From JABDIY01 sp963803875 (GTDB taxonomy: Bacteria; Actinomycetota; Acidimicrobiia; Acidimicrobiales; SZUA-35), in assembly GCA_963803875.1 (NCBI GenBank), contig CAWDOA010000012.1, forward strand, positions 1 to 64,000: 64,000 nucleotides of DNA. The letters run 5' to 3'. A program made the position numbers and the translations under genes. Each line of letters starts with the position of its first letter. The stretch's first letter is position 1. The notes under the pieces were generated by a model. The model was not told the DNA's origin. It was given only the letters and a program-made list of their open reading frames with translations, and made no database searches. Positions 17,751-26,971 of this stretch are shown in pieces.

Positions 17751-20441
17751 ATGAGCACCAACGGCTTCCTCGGAAACTTCCCCGACATCGATGTCCAAGA
17801 AACAGCCGAGTGGCTCGAGTCGCTCGAAACCGTTACCAACGTGGCAGGAAAAACACGGGCCCGCTACTTGCTGGGACGTTTGAATCATCGAGCGAGCCAG
17901 CTCCAGCTCGGCACATCTCAGACCACGTCGACCGACTATGTCAATACGATCCCGGCTGAGGATCAGCCGTTCTTCCCCGGCGATGAACACACCGAACGGC
18001 GGATCCGAGCCTTCATCCGCTGGAACGCCGCTGCGATGGTGGTGAGAGCCAACAAGAAATCCGATGGCATAGGTGGTCACCTGTCCACGTTCGCTTCGTC
18101 CGCAGCGTTGTACGAGGTCGGCTTCAATCATTTCTTCCGGGGCAAGGACGATGGTCTCGCCGGCGACGCTGTGTACTTCCAAGGTCATGCGGCTCCCGGT
18201 GTGTATGCCCGAGCGTTTCTCGAGGGCCGGCTGGAGGAAAGTCAGCTCGACAACTTCCGGATGGAAGTGGGCGGCAACGGACTCTCGAGCTACCCGCACC
18301 CGCGCCTCATGCCCGACTTCTGGGAATACCCCACCGTGTCGATGGGCCTGGCACCGATCAACAGCATCTATCACGCCCGATTCCTCAGGTACCTTGCCGA
18401 TCGCAAGATCGAAGACACCAGTCGATCACGGGTCTGGGCCTTTCTGGGCGATGGCGAATCCGACGAACCCGAGACCCTGGGGGCCATCTCGCTCGCTGCC
18501 CGACACGGCCTTGACAACCTCACGTGGGTCATCAACTGCAACCTCCAACGGCTGGACGGGCCGGTGCGGGGCAACGGAAAGATCATCCAAGAACTCGAAG
18601 CCGTCTTTCGCGGCGCGGGCTGGAATGTCATCAAGGTGGTCCACGGCTCGAGGTGGGACGAGTTGCTCCTCAAGGATGTCGAAGGTGTGCTTCTGAACAA
18701 GATGAACACCACCGTCGACGGAGAGTTCCAGCGGTATGCCGTCGAGGATGGCGCTTTCATCCGCGAGAGGTTCTTCGGCCCCGACCCTCGCCTCCGGAAA
18801 ATGGTTGATCACCTCACCGATGACGATCTCCGGAATCTGCCTCGAGGTGGACACGATTACCAGAAGGTCTACGCCGCCTACAAGGCTGCCACAGAACACC
18901 GGGCTCAGCCCACGGTGATCCTTGCCAAGACCGTGAAGGGGTGGACCCTCGGGGAAGGGTTTGAGGGCAGAAACTCCACCCATCAAATCAAGAAGATGAC
19001 CAAGTCACAGCTCCAAGACCTTCGCGATCGGCTCCATCTCCACGATGAGATCCCGGCTGAATCGTTGGAGGACGGTGTCCCTCCGTACTTCAGACCTTCA
19101 GAGGGCTCACCGGAACATGAGTACATGATGGCCCGTCGACGGGCGCTCGATGGAGTGGTGCCGACCCGTATCGTGCGCGATCGCCGACCGCTACCGGCGG
19201 CACCCACCGCCCCTTTCGAGACCTTCTTCCAGGGCAGCGGCGGGCGCGAGGTGTCCACCACCATGGCGTTCACAGCGATGCTCAGAGAAATGATGCGATC
19301 CAAAGGCTTCGGTGAACGGGTTGTTCCCATCATTCCCGATGAGGCTCGAACCTTCGGAATGGACAGCATGTTCAGAGAGTTCGAGATCTACGCTCCCTTC
19401 GGCCAGCTCTACGAGCCGGTGGACCACGAGTTGCTTCTGTCCTACACCGAGGATTCAGACGGGCAAATCCTCGAGGAGGGTATTACCGAGGCCGGGGCCA
19501 CCGCATCGTGGATTGCTGCCGGCTCGAGTTATGCCCATCAGGGTGTTCCCATGGTGCCGTTCTACACCTTCTACTCGATGTTCGGGTTCCAGCGGGTCGG
19601 GGATCTCATCTGGGCCGCTGCCGATGCCCGCGTTCGTGGATTCCTGATGGGCGCAACCGCCGGCCGAACCACGCTGATGGGTGAAGGGTTACAACACCAG
19701 GATGGGCATTCCCACGTCCTGTCCAGCACTGTTCCGGCGTGCCAGTCCTACGATCCGGCCTTCGCATACGAACTGGCCACCATCATTCAGGACGGTTTGA
19801 AAAGGATGTATGTCGACGGTGAAGACATCTTCTACTACATCACCATCTACAACGAGAACTACGATCAGCCGTCCATGCCTGAAGGAAGCAGAGAAGGCAT
19901 CCTCAAGGGTCTGTACCGCTGGGGCAATGTCCCCGATGGCAAGGACCAGAAGGCCTCCATCATTTTCAGCGGCGTTGCCCACGCTGCGGCCCGTGAAGCC
20001 CAAACCGAACTGGCCGACCGCTACGACATCGGTGTCGACCTTTGGAGTGCCACGTCGTTCAAACGTTTGCGCGAGGACGCCCTGTCGGCTGAGCGATGGA
20101 ACAAGTTCAATCCAACCGGCGAAGCGAAGACACCCTATGTCACCGAACAGCTCGCCGGCGGAAGCGGTCCCGTCGTGGCGGTCTCGGACTACATGCGTAG
20201 TGTGCCTGACATGGTCGAGCGGTTCATTCCCCGCGCCTTCGCCGTGCTCGGCACCGACGGCTACGGACGATCCGATGATCGTGCGGCCTTGAGATCGTTC
20301 TTCGAGGTCGACACGGCCAACGTAGTGATTGCGGTTCTGGCGGCTCTCGCCGATGAGGGAACCGTCACCAAAGAGACGGTCGCCGAAGCCATCGCACACT
20401 ACGGCATCGCAACCGACAACCCTGACCCCTGGACCGTATGA
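17751..20441 (+). CDS. aceE: Pyruvate dehydrogenase E1, homodimeric AceE
   Basis: This 896-residue E1 decarboxylates pyruvate with thiamine diphosphate and acetylates the lipoyl domain of E2. Conserved blocks are VYFQGHAAPGVYARAF near residue 142 and SSYPHPRLMPDFWEYPTVSMG. The thiamine-binding FLGDGESDEPETLGAI lies near 226 and VINCNLQRLDGPVRGN near 260. C-terminal blocks GITEAGATASWIAAG and GRTTLMGEGLQHQDGHS are also present. Length matches actinobacterial AceE. No E2 lies in the same operon; the lipoyl E2 at 11.5-12.9 kb is the obvious partner. Confidence 0.96.
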   Translation: MSTNGFLGNFPDIDVQETAEWLESLETVTNVAGKTRARYLLGRLNHRASQLQLGTSQTTSTDYVNTIPAEDQPFFPGDEHTERRIRAFIRWNAAAMVVRANKKSDGIGGHLSTFASSAALYEVGFNHFFRGKDDGLAGDAVYFQGHAAPGVYARAFLEGRLEESQLDNFRMEVGGNGLSSYPHPRLMPDFWEYPTVSMGLAPINSIYHARFLRYLADRKIEDTSRSRVWAFLGDGESDEPETLGAISLAARHGLDNLTWVINCNLQRLDGPVRGNGKIIQELEAVFRGAGWNVIKVVHGSRWDELLLKDVEGVLLNKMNTTVDGEFQRYAVEDGAFIRERFFGPDPRLRKMVDHLTDDDLRNLPRGGHDYQKVYAAYKAATEHRAQPTVILAKTVKGWTLGEGFEGRNSTHQIKKMTKSQLQDLRDRLHLHDEIPAESLEDGVPPYFRPSEGSPEHEYMMARRRALDGVVPTRIVRDRRPLPAAPTAPFETFFQGSGGREVSTTMAFTAMLREMMRSKGFGERVVPIIPDEARTFGMDSMFREFEIYAPFGQLYEPVDHELLLSYTEDSDGQILEEGITEAGATASWIAAGSSYAHQGVPMVPFYTFYSMFGFQRVGDLIWAAADARVRGFLMGATAGRTTLMGEGLQHQDGHSHVLSSTVPACQSYDPAFAYELATIIQDGLKRMYVDGEDIFYYITIYNENYDQPSMPEGSREGILKGLYRWGNVPDGKDQKASIIFSGVAHAAAREAQTELADRYDIGVDLWSATSFKRLREDALSAERWNKFNPTGEAKTPYVTEQLAGGSGPVVAVSDYMRSVPDMVERFIPRAFAVLGTDGYGRSDDRAALRSFFEVDTANVVIAVLAALADEGTVTKETVAEAIAHYGIATDNPDPWTV

Positions 20442-20466
20442 GCCCAATAAGGGTCTGATCCTGCGT

Positions 20467-20832
20467 CTAGACAGCTGGACCCACGTAGACCCATCGACCC
20501 TCGTGCCGACGAAACAGGCTGTGTTCGCTGTGTTCGCCACCTTCGTAGCGAGCGGTGAAGTAGACCGTTCCCGATGAATCGAACGCGGCACCGCCGGTGG
20601 TGGTGTGAACCGTCAATCCGGTCCATTGGCGTTCGGAATCCAGTCGTAGCTGCGTAGGACAACTGTCCGGCGCCCACGAGTACGTCAGGTAGTGAGCATC
20701 GCCGACCGCGAATGCGGCGTACCTGGAACGCATCAGGTCTTCGGCCGTGACTGCCGGACGGATCCCGGAGTGGATTGCTCCACAGCACGAGTCGAACAGG
20801 GCCGGTCGACCACATACACATCCCGAAGGCAC
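20467..20832 (-). CDS. YchJ-family (UPF0225) protein
   Basis: This 121-residue protein begins with the SEC-C-like zinc motif CVCGRPALFDSCCG, then LMRSRYAAFAVGDAHYLTYSW, both typical of the YchJ/UPF0225 family (NTF2-like fold). The C-terminal ends HSLFRRHEGRWVYVGPAV. No enzymatic function is established. It converges with aceE, with 25 bases between stops. Confidence 0.85.
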   Translation of the reverse strand: MPSGCVCGRPALFDSCCGAIHSGIRPAVTAEDLMRSRYAAFAVGDAHYLTYSWAPDSCPTQLRLDSERQWTGLTVHTTTGGAAFDSSGTVYFTARYEGGEHSEHSLFRRHEGRWVYVGPAV

Positions 20833-20924
20833 GCCTCAAACCTACTAGTGGGCCTCAACTGTTGACACGAAGCGAATGACCGATCTCGCCTACAGCCCGG
20901 GGTTGCTGTGCCGATACCTGCAGA

Positions 20925-21962
20925 GTGGATTCCCTCGCGCGCCAGCCCGCTCCCCCGGACTTGATCGTCGACGTGAAGAACGTCCATCGTTCCTTCGGGG
21001 ACGTGCATGCCTTGAACGATCTCACCATCCAGGTACCTCGCGGTTCGATTTCGGTGTTGCTCGGTCCCAACGGCGCGGGCAAGACAACAGCCATACGTAT
21101 GATCACCGGCGCTCTCGGACCTGATCATGGCACCTCCCGCATCTTTGGCCTCGATCCCACGTCCAGGGACGGCGAAGAGGTGCGTCGCCGGTGCGGGGTT
21201 GTGAGCGCCAAACCGAGTCTGTACGACCGACTATCGGGTTGGGACAACCTCAGGTATTCCGCCGAACTGTACGGACTGGGAAAGGGATCCGCGGCTGACA
21301 CGGCCATCAGGAACGCAGCGGCGAAGTTCGCCATCGAGCACGCCCTCGACCAGGAAGTGGGCGGATACTCGACCGGCATGAAGACCCGCCTTGCGCTGTC
21401 CCGGTCGATCCTGCACGACCCCGATCTTCTGCTGCTCGACGAACCGACGTCCGGGCTCGATCCAGAATCGGCTGTGGCCGTACTGGAACTGATACGGAAC
21501 ATGACTGCCGAAGGCAGGACCGTATTGATGTGCACGCACCTGCTTCTCGAGGCTGAAGGACTGGCCGACGAGGTCGTGATCATGCAGCACGGAACCTCAC
21601 TCGAATGGGGATCACCGGATGCTCTGGCTCAGAAGTACCTCCCGGCGAAACGAGTGAGTATCGGGGTCACGCTTTCAGCTCACCTCGACATGCTGGCGAC
21701 GATGCCCGGAGTGGAGGATTTCGATGTGATCGAATCGGCGGCTGTGGTTGAGGTCCGAAGCTTCGATGCCGTTCCCGACATCATCAACCGCTTGGTGGCC
21801 GGCGGAGCCATGATCACCTCGGTTCGACCCTTCGTTCCGAACCTGGAAGACATCTACTTTGCCATCAGGAGGGAAAAGGGATCCTCCGACGATGAGCTCC
21901 CACCACCCACATCACCCACCGCCCGACCCGCCCGCAGCCGCGTCGCTGAACTGGCCCGATAG
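20925..21962 (+). CDS. ABC exporter ATP-binding subunit
   Basis: This 345-residue ATPase has Walker A LLGPNGAGKTTAIRM near residue 46, a signature helix GGYSTGMKTRLALSRSI and Walker B LLLLDEPTSGLDPES, the pattern of NatA/DrrA-type exporters. A C-terminal extension of about 100 residues past the ATPase ends in a Pro-rich stretch (PPPTSPTARPARSR). It starts at a GTG and is followed after 13 bases by the permease gene. The substrate is unknown. Confidence 0.93.
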   Translation: MDSLARQPAPPDLIVDVKNVHRSFGDVHALNDLTIQVPRGSISVLLGPNGAGKTTAIRMITGALGPDHGTSRIFGLDPTSRDGEEVRRRCGVVSAKPSLYDRLSGWDNLRYSAELYGLGKGSAADTAIRNAAAKFAIEHALDQEVGGYSTGMKTRLALSRSILHDPDLLLLDEPTSGLDPESAVAVLELIRNMTAEGRTVLMCTHLLLEAEGLADEVVIMQHGTSLEWGSPDALAQKYLPAKRVSIGVTLSAHLDMLATMPGVEDFDVIESAAVVEVRSFDAVPDIINRLVAGGAMITSVRPFVPNLEDIYFAIRREKGSSDDELPPPTSPTARPARSRVAELAR

Positions 21963-21975
21963 GAGCTCAGACACC

Positions 21976-22830
21976 ATGTTTGGACTGGACATCTCCCGAG
22001 TGCGCACCGTTGCACGAACCGATCTGAAACAACTACGCCAGGCAAAGGACTTCTGGGTCCCAATGACACTGCTCGGCTCGTTCTTCTTCGTGATTATTCC
22101 CACGATCCTGCTCGTGACGATCACGTCGATCGGCGAGATCGGTGTCGTCGACCAGATCTCGGACACACTCGACGTGCTGCCGGCAGCTGCGCAGACCCAG
22201 ATCCCCGAGACCACGTCCAGTGGGGCCCAGGTTTCCGACGCTGGACGCACAGCCTATGCCCTCGCCGTGTTCCTCTTCGCCCCCGTCGCAGTGATCGTGC
22301 CGCTCACCATCTCAACTGCCGTCGGCGCGGCAACGATCGTGGGAGAGCGGGAACGGGGCACTGGCGAGTTCCTGGCGCACTCCCCTGCCGGCGTTCGGGA
22401 AATCTATTTGGGCAAGCTGGTGGCCTCTTTGATCCCTGGCTACATCACCACGGTGGTCGGATTCGGGCTCTACAGCCTCATCGTCAACTTGGTGGTCGGG
22501 CCAGAGGTCGGTGGCTGGTTCTTCCCCACATTCCAGTGGTGGGTGATGATCGCCTGGGTCCTGCCGCCCTTCCTCGCCATCTGTCTGTCGCTGGTCTTGC
22601 GACTGTCAGCCAAGGTCCGCTCAACCGCAGCCGCCCAGCAGGCGTCAGGTCTTGTGAGTCTTCCCCTGATCATGATCGCCTACAGCCAAAGCACCGGTGT
22701 TCTGTTCGGTGCCGGTTACCTGCCGTTTGTGCTGGGCGCTATCGCATGGGCGGCGGCGATCCTCTTCCTCGCCCGCGGCGTTCGAAGCGTTACCCGGAGC
22801 CGTCTTCTAGGCGTCGCCGCCGGCATTTGA
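21976..22830 (+). CDS. ABC-2 type permease subunit
   Basis: This 284-residue integral membrane protein is the partner of the upstream ATPase. About six hydrophobic segments are seen, including VPMTLLGSFFFVIIPTILLV near residue 27 and FVLGAIAWAAAILFLARG near the end. The conserved cytoplasmic ERERGTGEFLAHSPAGVREI is a typical ABC-2 motif. The start at 21976 is chosen because a TAGGAG sequence overlaps the ATPase stop ten bases earlier; the frame is open further upstream, overlapping the ATPase gene. Confidence 0.88.
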   Translation: MFGLDISRVRTVARTDLKQLRQAKDFWVPMTLLGSFFFVIIPTILLVTITSIGEIGVVDQISDTLDVLPAAAQTQIPETTSSGAQVSDAGRTAYALAVFLFAPVAVIVPLTISTAVGAATIVGERERGTGEFLAHSPAGVREIYLGKLVASLIPGYITTVVGFGLYSLIVNLVVGPEVGGWFFPTFQWWVMIAWVLPPFLAICLSLVLRLSAKVRSTAAAQQASGLVSLPLIMIAYSQSTGVLFGAGYLPFVLGAIAWAAAILFLARGVRSVTRSRLLGVAAGI

Positions 22831-22919
22831 TGAGGCGATTTCACCAACGAAAATGCTGGTGAATCAGCAGCCTGAACAGGACAAACAACTCTGTCACACC
22901 CGATCACTAGGGTGGTCCT

Positions 22920-24170
22920 ATGAGTTCCTCGGCGGGAGTTGAAACAGCGAACGCCATTGTCGGTCCGTTGGCCGATGAGCGTATGGTGTTGCGCGATGGC
23001 GCGATGCGGTTGGCTCGCTTGGCAGCGGTGGACTTCGCCGGATTCACGCGTGAACAGCTGGCCGATCACAGCCTGGCAATGATCTCTGCATGCGAGCAGG
23101 TTGGGGTTCCCGCCGCCCACTTCGTCGCTGTCGCACAGAATCAGGTATGTGCACTCACCAAGGGACATCATTCCATGAGCGCTGCCTTGAACGTGAGCTG
23201 TAAGGTCTCGCGTCGCCGAGCCGCCCAATACGCCTTGATCGGCTCCGCCAAAGATCGCTACCGGCTGTTCTACGAGTCCCTGCTCGCAGGCCGCATCGGC
23301 TTGGGCCACATCGAAGCGGTCCATCCGGTCTGGCGAGCGGTCGACCGTTGCCAGTTCAACGACGCCGAAGCTGCTCTGGTGGAGCTGGCCGAGCTTTGTA
23401 CCCCCGAAGAGTTCGCCAACTATCTCGCCGAGTGGCGCAACCACGCCGACGAAGACAAAGCCTTGGACGAGTACATCCGCAAGCAGACCAACCAGCACTT
23501 CCAGTACGGGTTCGACCTGTTCGGCAATGTGCACTATTCGGGCACCGTCGCACCAGAACACGCCGAGCCGTTCATAGAAACCATCGAGACCGAAGCCAAC
23601 AATCACCGCGACCAAGCCACCAGACCATCCCATGCTCGTGGCGATGCTCTGGTGGAACTGGTGTTGAATCCCGATGGCAAATATCGGGCACGACTCGAAG
23701 TTCTCGTACCCGAACACGGCTCCGCTAGCACCGGTCCGCTCTCGGAACGCATCAGACACCCATTCGACCGAGGCTTCTCCACCATCTTCTACCCCCGCAC
23801 CGCTCGGGGCACCTTGATCCCTCGAGCCATCGTCTCCGACATCAGGTCAAGGGGCGCGAGGGTCAACGAACACTCCGTCAACGGCGCCGGCACCATCGTT
23901 GCAGACCGCCACGCCGGACGGTCCTTCACCACGAAACAGCGACGACTGATTCGACTACGAGACACCCACTGCCAGCACCGCGGGTGCAGCAGGCTCGCAC
24001 GCTCATGCGAATACGACCACATCGAACCCCACGATCACGGCGGGCCGTCCCTCATCCGAAACGGTCAGCTCCTCTGCCGCTTCCACCACAGATGGAAACA
24101 CAGAGACGATCCCGGACCAAACCGGCCAACGATTTTCGACGACCGGCCCGTGTTCGTCCAACTCGAATAA
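22920..24170 (+). CDS. DUF222/HNH endonuclease-domain protein (13E12-repeat type)
   Basis: This 416-residue protein has a DUF222 N-terminal region (LGHIEAVHPVWRAV) and a C-terminal HNH motif: CQHRGCSRLARSCEYDHIEP, then NGQLLCRFHHRWKH with the paired Cys and His residues. Such genes are abundant and often multicopy in actinobacteria. Nuclease activity is inferred; target and role are unknown. A large open frame on the opposite strand (22716-23759) is its shadow. The gene is alone, facing yebC. Confidence 0.87.
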   Translation: MSSSAGVETANAIVGPLADERMVLRDGAMRLARLAAVDFAGFTREQLADHSLAMISACEQVGVPAAHFVAVAQNQVCALTKGHHSMSAALNVSCKVSRRRAAQYALIGSAKDRYRLFYESLLAGRIGLGHIEAVHPVWRAVDRCQFNDAEAALVELAELCTPEEFANYLAEWRNHADEDKALDEYIRKQTNQHFQYGFDLFGNVHYSGTVAPEHAEPFIETIETEANNHRDQATRPSHARGDALVELVLNPDGKYRARLEVLVPEHGSASTGPLSERIRHPFDRGFSTIFYPRTARGTLIPRAIVSDIRSRGARVNEHSVNGAGTIVADRHAGRSFTTKQRRLIRLRDTHCQHRGCSRLARSCEYDHIEPHDHGGPSLIRNGQLLCRFHHRWKHRDDPGPNRPTIFDDRPVFVQLE

Positions 24171-24286
24171 CTGCAGGGCGCCGTCACGCCACCCGCTGCA
24201 ACTCCGACCCAGGAAACCACTCCGCCCAGAGCGGGCTATTTGTGCTGCATACGCGCCTCTTGTCGAGCGGCAGCCACCGTGTCCGC

Positions 24287-25033
24287 TTACGCCAGTTCGG
24301 CGATAATGGAGTCGTCGAGATCGATGTTCACGTGGATCGCTTGGACGTCGTCGTGGTCGTCGATCAGATCGACCAAGGCAAGCACGGCCTTTGCCTCGGG
24401 AGCGTTCGAAATCGGAACGAGGTTGGTGGGCACCATCGTGGTGTCAGATTCTTCAACCTTTATCCCTGCCTCTTCCATGGCGTCCCGAAGCGGGTTCACG
24501 TCGGTGGGCTCACAGGTGACCTCCCAGATCTCGTCAAGATCCTGAAGATCCTCAGCTCCATGGTCGAGTCCGACCATCATCACCTCGTCCTCGCTGGCCT
24601 CCTTGGAGACCTTGAGGACACCCTTGCGCTCGAACTGCCACGACACCGCACCCGGCTCGGCCAGTGAACCGCCGTTCTTGGTGAGCAGCGAACGCATTTC
24701 GGAGCCCGTTCGGTTTCGATTGTCCGACAGAGTTTCGATCATCAGAGCGATGCCGTGGGGTGCGTATCCCTCGTAAACGATGTTCTCGTAGTTGACACCT
24801 TCGAGTTCACCGGTACCCCGTTTGACCGCACGCTCGATCGTGTCGAGCGGAACCGAATTGTCCCGCGCCTTCTGATACATGGTTCGTAACGTGGGGTTGG
24901 CATCTGGATCGCCTCCGCCCTGCCGGGCTGCTACCTCGACCTGTTTGATCAGCTTGGCGAAGACCTTGGCCCGCTTCTGATCAGCGGCACCCTTTTTGTG
25001 TTTGATCGTTGCCCATTTGGAATGACCCGACAC
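24287..25033 (-). CDS. yebC: YebC/PmpR-family protein
   Basis: This 248-residue protein belongs to the YebC family, described as transcription regulators and, more recently, as translation factors acting on proline-rich stalls. The GTG at 25033 gives the invariant start MSGHSKWATIKHKKGAADQK; an upstream in-frame start adds seven residues and is less likely. Internal motifs include YEGYAPHGIALMIE and NRTGSEMRSLLTKNGG. In Mycobacterium yebC lies beside pdxT and pdxS, as here. Confidence 0.95.
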   Translation of the reverse strand: MSGHSKWATIKHKKGAADQKRAKVFAKLIKQVEVAARQGGGDPDANPTLRTMYQKARDNSVPLDTIERAVKRGTGELEGVNYENIVYEGYAPHGIALMIETLSDNRNRTGSEMRSLLTKNGGSLAEPGAVSWQFERKGVLKVSKEASEDEVMMVGLDHGAEDLQDLDEIWEVTCEPTDVNPLRDAMEEAGIKVEESDTTMVPTNLVPISNAPEAKAVLALVDLIDDHDDVQAIHVNIDLDDSIIAELA

Positions 25034-25070
25034 TATGTATATTCCTTCGCTCATGGCGGTCGGCGCCGAG

Positions 25071-25162
25071 GCGCCTCCCTGGTTCGCTCAGCTCGCTCCG
25101 CTCAAACAATCAGAACACGCTGACAAGCAGTCTAGCTACGCATCGACAGCCCCACGGCCCAA
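25071..25162. repeat. Tandem direct repeat, copy 1
   Basis: A 92-base block beginning GCGCCTCCCTGGTTCGCTCA is repeated almost exactly 107 bases later, with a 15-base spacer. It lies in the 288-base gap between yebC and pdxT, immediately upstream of yebC. Confidence 0.95.
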
Positions 25163-25177
25163 GCAGCCGACGCCGAA

Positions 25178-25269
25178 GCGCCTCCCTGGTTCGCTCAGCT
25201 CGCTCCGCTCAAACAATCAGAACACGCTGACAAGCAGTCTAGCTACGCATCGACAGCCCCACGGCCCAA
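25178..25269. repeat. Tandem direct repeat, copy 2
   Basis: The second copy matches the first over all 92 bases by eye and ends CAGCCCCACGGCCCAA. Both copies contain CGCTCAGCTCGCTCCGCTC, a GC-rich string of the kind seen in dispersed intergenic repeats. The block's role is unknown; it may affect yebC expression. Confidence 0.95.
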
Positions 25270-25321
25270 TCCGCCGAGCGACCGGTAGCAGGCGTGCGAG
25301 ACAAACGGCCTCGCAGCTGCG

Positions 25322-25891
25322 CTAGATCATCTCCAGGAACAGCTCGTGAAGTCTGAGGTCGGGAGTGAGCTCGGGATGAAACGCAGCCGCGAGCACCGAG
25401 CGGTATCGGATCAAGACAGGATCCTCATCGACCGTTGCCAATACCTCGACGCCTTCCCCCACCGCTTCGACTCGAGGTGCTCGGATAAACACCGCTCTGA
25501 ACGGTTCAACCTTTCCCTCGATCTGGATGTCAGCTTCGAAGGAGGCCAGCTGGCGACCGTACCCGTTGCGTCTCACCGTTATCGGCACATCGGACAGCTG
25601 CACCTGGTCCGGCCGCCCGTCCAAGACCGTGTCTGCCATGAGAATCATCCCGGCACATGTGCCAAAGACCGGAGTGCCGGCCTCGAGCATGGCGCGAAGT
25701 GGCTCGGTCAAGCCGTTGGCGCCGAGCAAGAGTGACATGGCGGTGGACTCACCGCCCGGCAGCACCAGCGCTTCCACGCGTTCCAGGTCCGCAGGTAGTC
25801 GGATCTCGCAAGCCGGTTGCCCCAGAGCTTGAATAGCCTCGACGTGGCGCCGGAATGCCCCTTGGAGAGCTAGAACCCCAACGGTTGCCAA
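25322..25891 (-). CDS. pdxT: Pyridoxal 5'-phosphate synthase glutaminase PdxT
   Basis: PdxT releases ammonia from glutamine for PdxS. This 189-residue protein has VGVLALQGAFRRHVEA, VLPGGEST, the nucleophile cysteine in FGTCAGMILMA near residue 80, and the catalytic HPE in AAFHPELTPD. It follows pdxS by nine bases on the same strand. Confidence 0.95.
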   Translation of the reverse strand: MATVGVLALQGAFRRHVEAIQALGQPACEIRLPADLERVEALVLPGGESTAMSLLLGANGLTEPLRAMLEAGTPVFGTCAGMILMADTVLDGRPDQVQLSDVPITVRRNGYGRQLASFEADIQIEGKVEPFRAVFIRAPRVEAVGEGVEVLATVDEDPVLIRYRSVLAAAFHPELTPDLRLHELFLEMI

Positions 25892-25900
25892 CGCCGACTT

Positions 25901-26800
25901 CTACCAGCCGCGATCGGCCATGCGAACCTCGATTTCGTCCATGCCGATTCCAGTCATGGGCGATCCGAGATTCCGGCTGACCTTGACCAGGACGTCCGGG
26001 TTCATGTAGTTGGTGGTCGCCTCGACAATGGCCCGAGCACGGGGGGCAGGGTCCGCGCTCTTGAAGATTCCAGACCCGACGAAGACGGCTTCAGCGCCGA
26101 GCTGCATCGCCAGCGAGGCATCAGCCGGGGTTGCGAGGCCACCAGCACAGAACAGCGGAACCTGAAGTTCACCGGTTTCGGCGATCTCTTGGACCAGAGG
26201 CAGCGGTGCCTGTAGCTCCTTGGCCCACTGGAACAGCTCGGCCTCATCGGCTTGAGTGATCTTCCTGATGTCGCCGGTGATGTTGCGCAGGTGGCGCACG
26301 GCTTCGACGACGTTTCCGGTTCCGGCCTCGCCCTTGCTGCGGATCATGCACGCACCTTCTGCAATGCGGCGCAGCGCCTCGCCCAGGTTGGTTGCACCGC
26401 ACACGAACGGCACGTCGAACGCGAACTTGTCGATGTGATGGGTTTCGTCAGCCGGAGTCAAGACCTCGGACTCATCGATGTAATCAACTTTGAGCGCCTG
26501 GAGGATCTGGGCTTCTGCGAAGTGGCCGATGCGGGCCTTGGCCATCACCGGAATCGAGCACATTGCCTGGATTTCCTCGATCATGGCCGGATCGCTCATA
26601 CGAGCAACCCCTCCGTCGACACGGATATCGGCCGGCACTCGTTCCAGAGCCATCACGGCCACCGCGCCCGCATCTTCGGCTATCTTTGCCTGCTCAGCGT
26701 TGACCACATCCATGATCACGCCGCCTTTGAGCATCTCGGCGAGACCACGCTTCACCCGCATTGTGGCGGTGGTGCGGCCGTTCGTCGCTTCTTTAGACAT
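25901..26800 (-). CDS. pdxS: Pyridoxal 5'-phosphate synthase lyase PdxS
   Basis: PdxS builds vitamin B6 from ribose 5-phosphate, glyceraldehyde 3-phosphate and ammonia. This 299-residue barrel has the catalytic lysines in PVMAKARIGHF and MIRSKGEAGTGN. Conserved GGVIMDVVNAEQAKIAE and VGSGIFKSADP are also present. With pdxT it forms the DXP-independent B6 pathway. Confidence 0.97.
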   Translation of the reverse strand: MSKEATNGRTTATMRVKRGLAEMLKGGVIMDVVNAEQAKIAEDAGAVAVMALERVPADIRVDGGVARMSDPAMIEEIQAMCSIPVMAKARIGHFAEAQILQALKVDYIDESEVLTPADETHHIDKFAFDVPFVCGATNLGEALRRIAEGACMIRSKGEAGTGNVVEAVRHLRNITGDIRKITQADEAELFQWAKELQAPLPLVQEIAETGELQVPLFCAGGLATPADASLAMQLGAEAVFVGSGIFKSADPAPRARAIVEATTNYMNPDVLVKVSRNLGSPMTGIGMDEIEVRMADRGW

Positions 26801-26971
26801 ACGTCAATGGTATCCCTCCGAGGACCCCACGGTCGCTATCGAGCTCCCCAGTTCGTGTCTTCACGACGCCTGGGACGAACCGGCCGACGCGGTTGCTACG
26901 CGGCCGGATACGCAGCCTTCGAACAGAGCTTTCCGGGGAACAACGTTTCGGCATCCCAGCGCCGAGCGGCA

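Noticed and set aside
22716..23759. 347-residue minus-strand frame
   Set aside because: Antisense to the DUF222/HNH gene, which has the clear HNH motif.
25071..25269. Two repeats considered as a CRISPR array
   Set aside because: Only two copies, unit is 92 bases, spacer 15 bases, and no cas gene is nearby.
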